In this document: positions 60,645 to 61,694 of the stretch, piece by piece
Position numbering within the stretch: the first letter of the stretch is position 1
Layout: each line of letters begins with the position of its first letter
Origin: JASGDC01 sp047605865
GTDB taxonomy: Bacteria; Actinomycetota; Actinomycetes; Actinomycetales; Micrococcaceae
Assembly: GCA_047605865.1 (NCBI GenBank)
Contig: JASGFC010000007.1
Location: 1-61,694, forward strand
Length of the DNA stretch: 61,694 nucleotides
Direction: 5' to 3'
Translations under genes and position numbers: made by a program
The notes under the pieces: generated by a model
Told to the model about the DNA's origin: nothing
The model's database searches: none
Seen by the model: only the letters and a program-made list of their open reading frames with translations

Positions 60645-61547
60645 TCACTGTTCGTTGAAATGTTGGATCAGTAAATAACGCAAAGCTCCTACTAGCTGTG
60701 CAGAGCTAGCAAAGAAACAGGCTTCAATATCAACATGACTTAACATCATGCCAAATGTTTCTTCCTCCCATAATAAGGAATACTGCTTCTTGACCTCTTC
60801 AATCAGCAATTGCTGCTGGCTGATACCACCACCGAGTACAATTTTTTCCACATCAAGAATAATCTGAAGTGTAGCAAGTAAGCGGGCAATATCTTTACAA
60901 TAGTTTCTGAAAAGTTCTGTAAGCTCATGATGATTACCCTGAGCAAGGGCAGCAAAAACTGTAACAGAATCATTGGAGTCAGTATTGAGCAACTGCGTTG
61001 CATGACTCATAAATTGTACAGCCGAACACAGCTGTGCATAAGTAGTAGCAGGAGTTTTTGTAACAGACAAAGAAGCAAACAATAAGCCGGTTTCTCCTGC
61101 TTGAAGATTACTGCCTTGATAAAGTTCATGATTGATTATTAAACCACTGCTAACTCCTGTACCCAATACCACAGCAGCACCGTGTGCAACTTGATGTAGA
61201 TTGCCTTTCCAGTTTTCTGCTAAAGCTACAGCATTACCATCATCTATCATGGACCATGGCTTTGTAGTTAAAGTTTTCATCCAAGTCTTGAGAGGTAGAT
61301 TTTTAAGATAGTAGATTTCTTGACCGTCTTGCATTAGCTTAGATTGAGGGTACACAGTACCAGGGATACTAAAAGCAATTCCAGCTACTTCAGTTTCATA
61401 CTTTTGAATTTGGGCACCAACAATTGTCTGAAAATCTTTAAGGGTACCTGGTGTTTGCACCTTCCACTCTTGGATTATCTGTGCGTCTTGGCTTAGTAGC
61501 CCGCATTTGATATAAGTGCCACCAATGTCTATTGCTAAGTACTGCAT
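60645..61547 (-). CDS. ROK family sugar kinase
   Basis: This 300-residue kinase has the ROK ATP motif D-I-G-G-T-Y-I-K near the N-terminus, IDDGNAVALAENW, V-V-L-G-T-G-V-S-S-G-L and V-L-G-G-G-I-S. The zinc-binding C-x-C-G-x-x-G-C loop of many ROK proteins is absent, as in beta-glucoside and some fructo/allose kinase branches. No DNA-binding domain is fused, so it is an enzyme and not a repressor. The substrate is unknown; glucose or a glucoside is possible. GAGG is eight bases before the ATG. Confidence 0.85.
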   Translation of the reverse strand: MQYLAIDIGGTYIKCGLLSQDAQIIQEWKVQTPGTLKDFQTIVGAQIQKYETEVAGIAFSIPGTVYPQSKLMQDGQEIYYLKNLPLKTWMKTLTTKPWSMIDDGNAVALAENWKGNLHQVAHGAAVVLGTGVSSGLIINHELYQGSNLQAGETGLLFASLSVTKTPATTYAQLCSAVQFMSHATQLLNTDSNDSVTVFAALAQGNHHELTELFRNYCKDIARLLATLQIILDVEKIVLGGGISQQQLLIEEVKKQYSLLWEEETFGMMLSHVDIEACFFASSAQLVGALRYLLIQHFNEQ

Positions 61548-61588
61548 TTTCTTAACCTCTTCAAATTTTTAAAGGTAGGCATAAAAAT

Positions 61589-61637
61589 AGTGGGGTTCTT
61601 TAACAAATAAATAACTTATCTATTAAAGAACCCCACT
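61589..61637 (-). terminator. Terminator of the rRNA operon
   Basis: A 15-bp perfect stem (61589-61603 with 61623-61637) with a 19-base loop and a U-run on the minus strand, just past the 5S gene. Confidence 0.92.
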
Positions 61638-61645
61638 GGTAATTT

Positions 61646-61694
61646 TGGTGCGGCTATGTCCTACTCTCCCACACTCTTCCGGGTGCAGTACCAT
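61646..61694 (-). rRNA. rrf: 5S rRNA, 3' part (gene continues past the window edge)
   Basis: On the minus strand the sequence contains the conserved 5S 3' half (a GGTACTGC segment followed by GGGAGAGTAGGACA and the 3' helix). A terminator lies a few bases downstream. The 5' part, and presumably 23S and 16S, lie beyond the right edge. The exact 3' end is uncertain by a few bases. Confidence 0.9.

Noticed and set aside
1..61694. Prophage, insertion sequence or integrated element
   Set aside because: No transposase, integrase, phage gene or flanking direct repeat was found; gene content is housekeeping and envelope throughout.

Overview
The window reads as a chromosomal segment of a low-GC actinobacterium (Actinomycetota). 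Two WhiB regulators, the MtrA-MtrB-LpqB set, a large NAD-glutamate dehydrogenase, a Rv3235-like protein beside secA, a DUF3499 protein, a GtrA/PH/Maf/PurE/PurK block and an LpdA-type flavoprotein are an actinobacterial combination, and several neighbour pairs match mycobacterial order. The DNA is clearly AT-rich (my impression is about 40% GC; not computed), which is unusual for the phylum. I cannot name the genus. The segment is densely coded, with no insertion sequence, prophage or CRISPR array seen. Only one gap exceeds 300 bases.

Layout. 1-7.2 kb: small membrane protein, whiB1, and a gdh-pdtaS operon. 7.4-16.6 kb: Rv3235-like gene, then on the minus strand whiB2, DUF3499, mtrA, mtrB, lpqB, comF, hpf, secA. 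This is a cell-envelope, division and export block. 17-24 kb: galE, manA, purK-purE, gtrA, a PH-domain protein, maf, lpdA. 24-27 kb: a nucleoside-salvage operon (purine nucleoside phosphorylase, phosphohexo/pentomutase, deoC), followed by convergent mfd. 30.8-39.4 kb: a surface-glycan and cell-surface region holding a Wzz/tyrosine-kinase fusion coupled to a GDP-mannose enzyme, a DUF2505 protein, rmlA, rmlB and an rmlC-rmlD fusion, an orphan PqqD-like protein, a GTT-repeat surface protein with an LAXTG sorting signal, and a low-molecular-weight tyrosine phosphatase. 39.4-43.3 kb: pth, rplY, prs, glmU, tRNA-Gln. 43.5-45.5 kb: a single-chain PTS permease with A-B-C domain order. 45.5-54.4 kb: a minus-strand string of DUF1461, DUF4012, metG, tatD, ksgA, ispE and an ABC-F protein. 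54.5-61.7 kb: an alaA-type aminotransferase, tadA, upp, a small membrane protein, a DsbA-like thioredoxin, otsA-otsB, a ROK kinase, and the 3' end of a 5S rRNA gene whose rRNA operon lies past the right edge on the minus strand.

How it works together. Sugar-nucleotide supply (GalE, ManA, the mannose-1-phosphate guanylyltransferase, GlmU, RmlABCD) would feed cell-wall glycan and capsule export. That export is probably tuned by the tyrosine kinase and the phosphatase. Trehalose (OtsAB), PTS uptake and the ROK kinase supply hexose phosphates. Nucleoside salvage (PNP, mutase, DeoC, Upp, Prs, PurEK) forms a second theme.

The strongest genome-wide signal I found is in the start regions. About ten transcription-unit first genes lack a usable Shine-Dalgarno sequence but have a TANNNT hexamer exactly 6-7 nt before the start codon. 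This points to widespread leaderless transcription. Convergent genes also meet tail to tail with almost no spacer.
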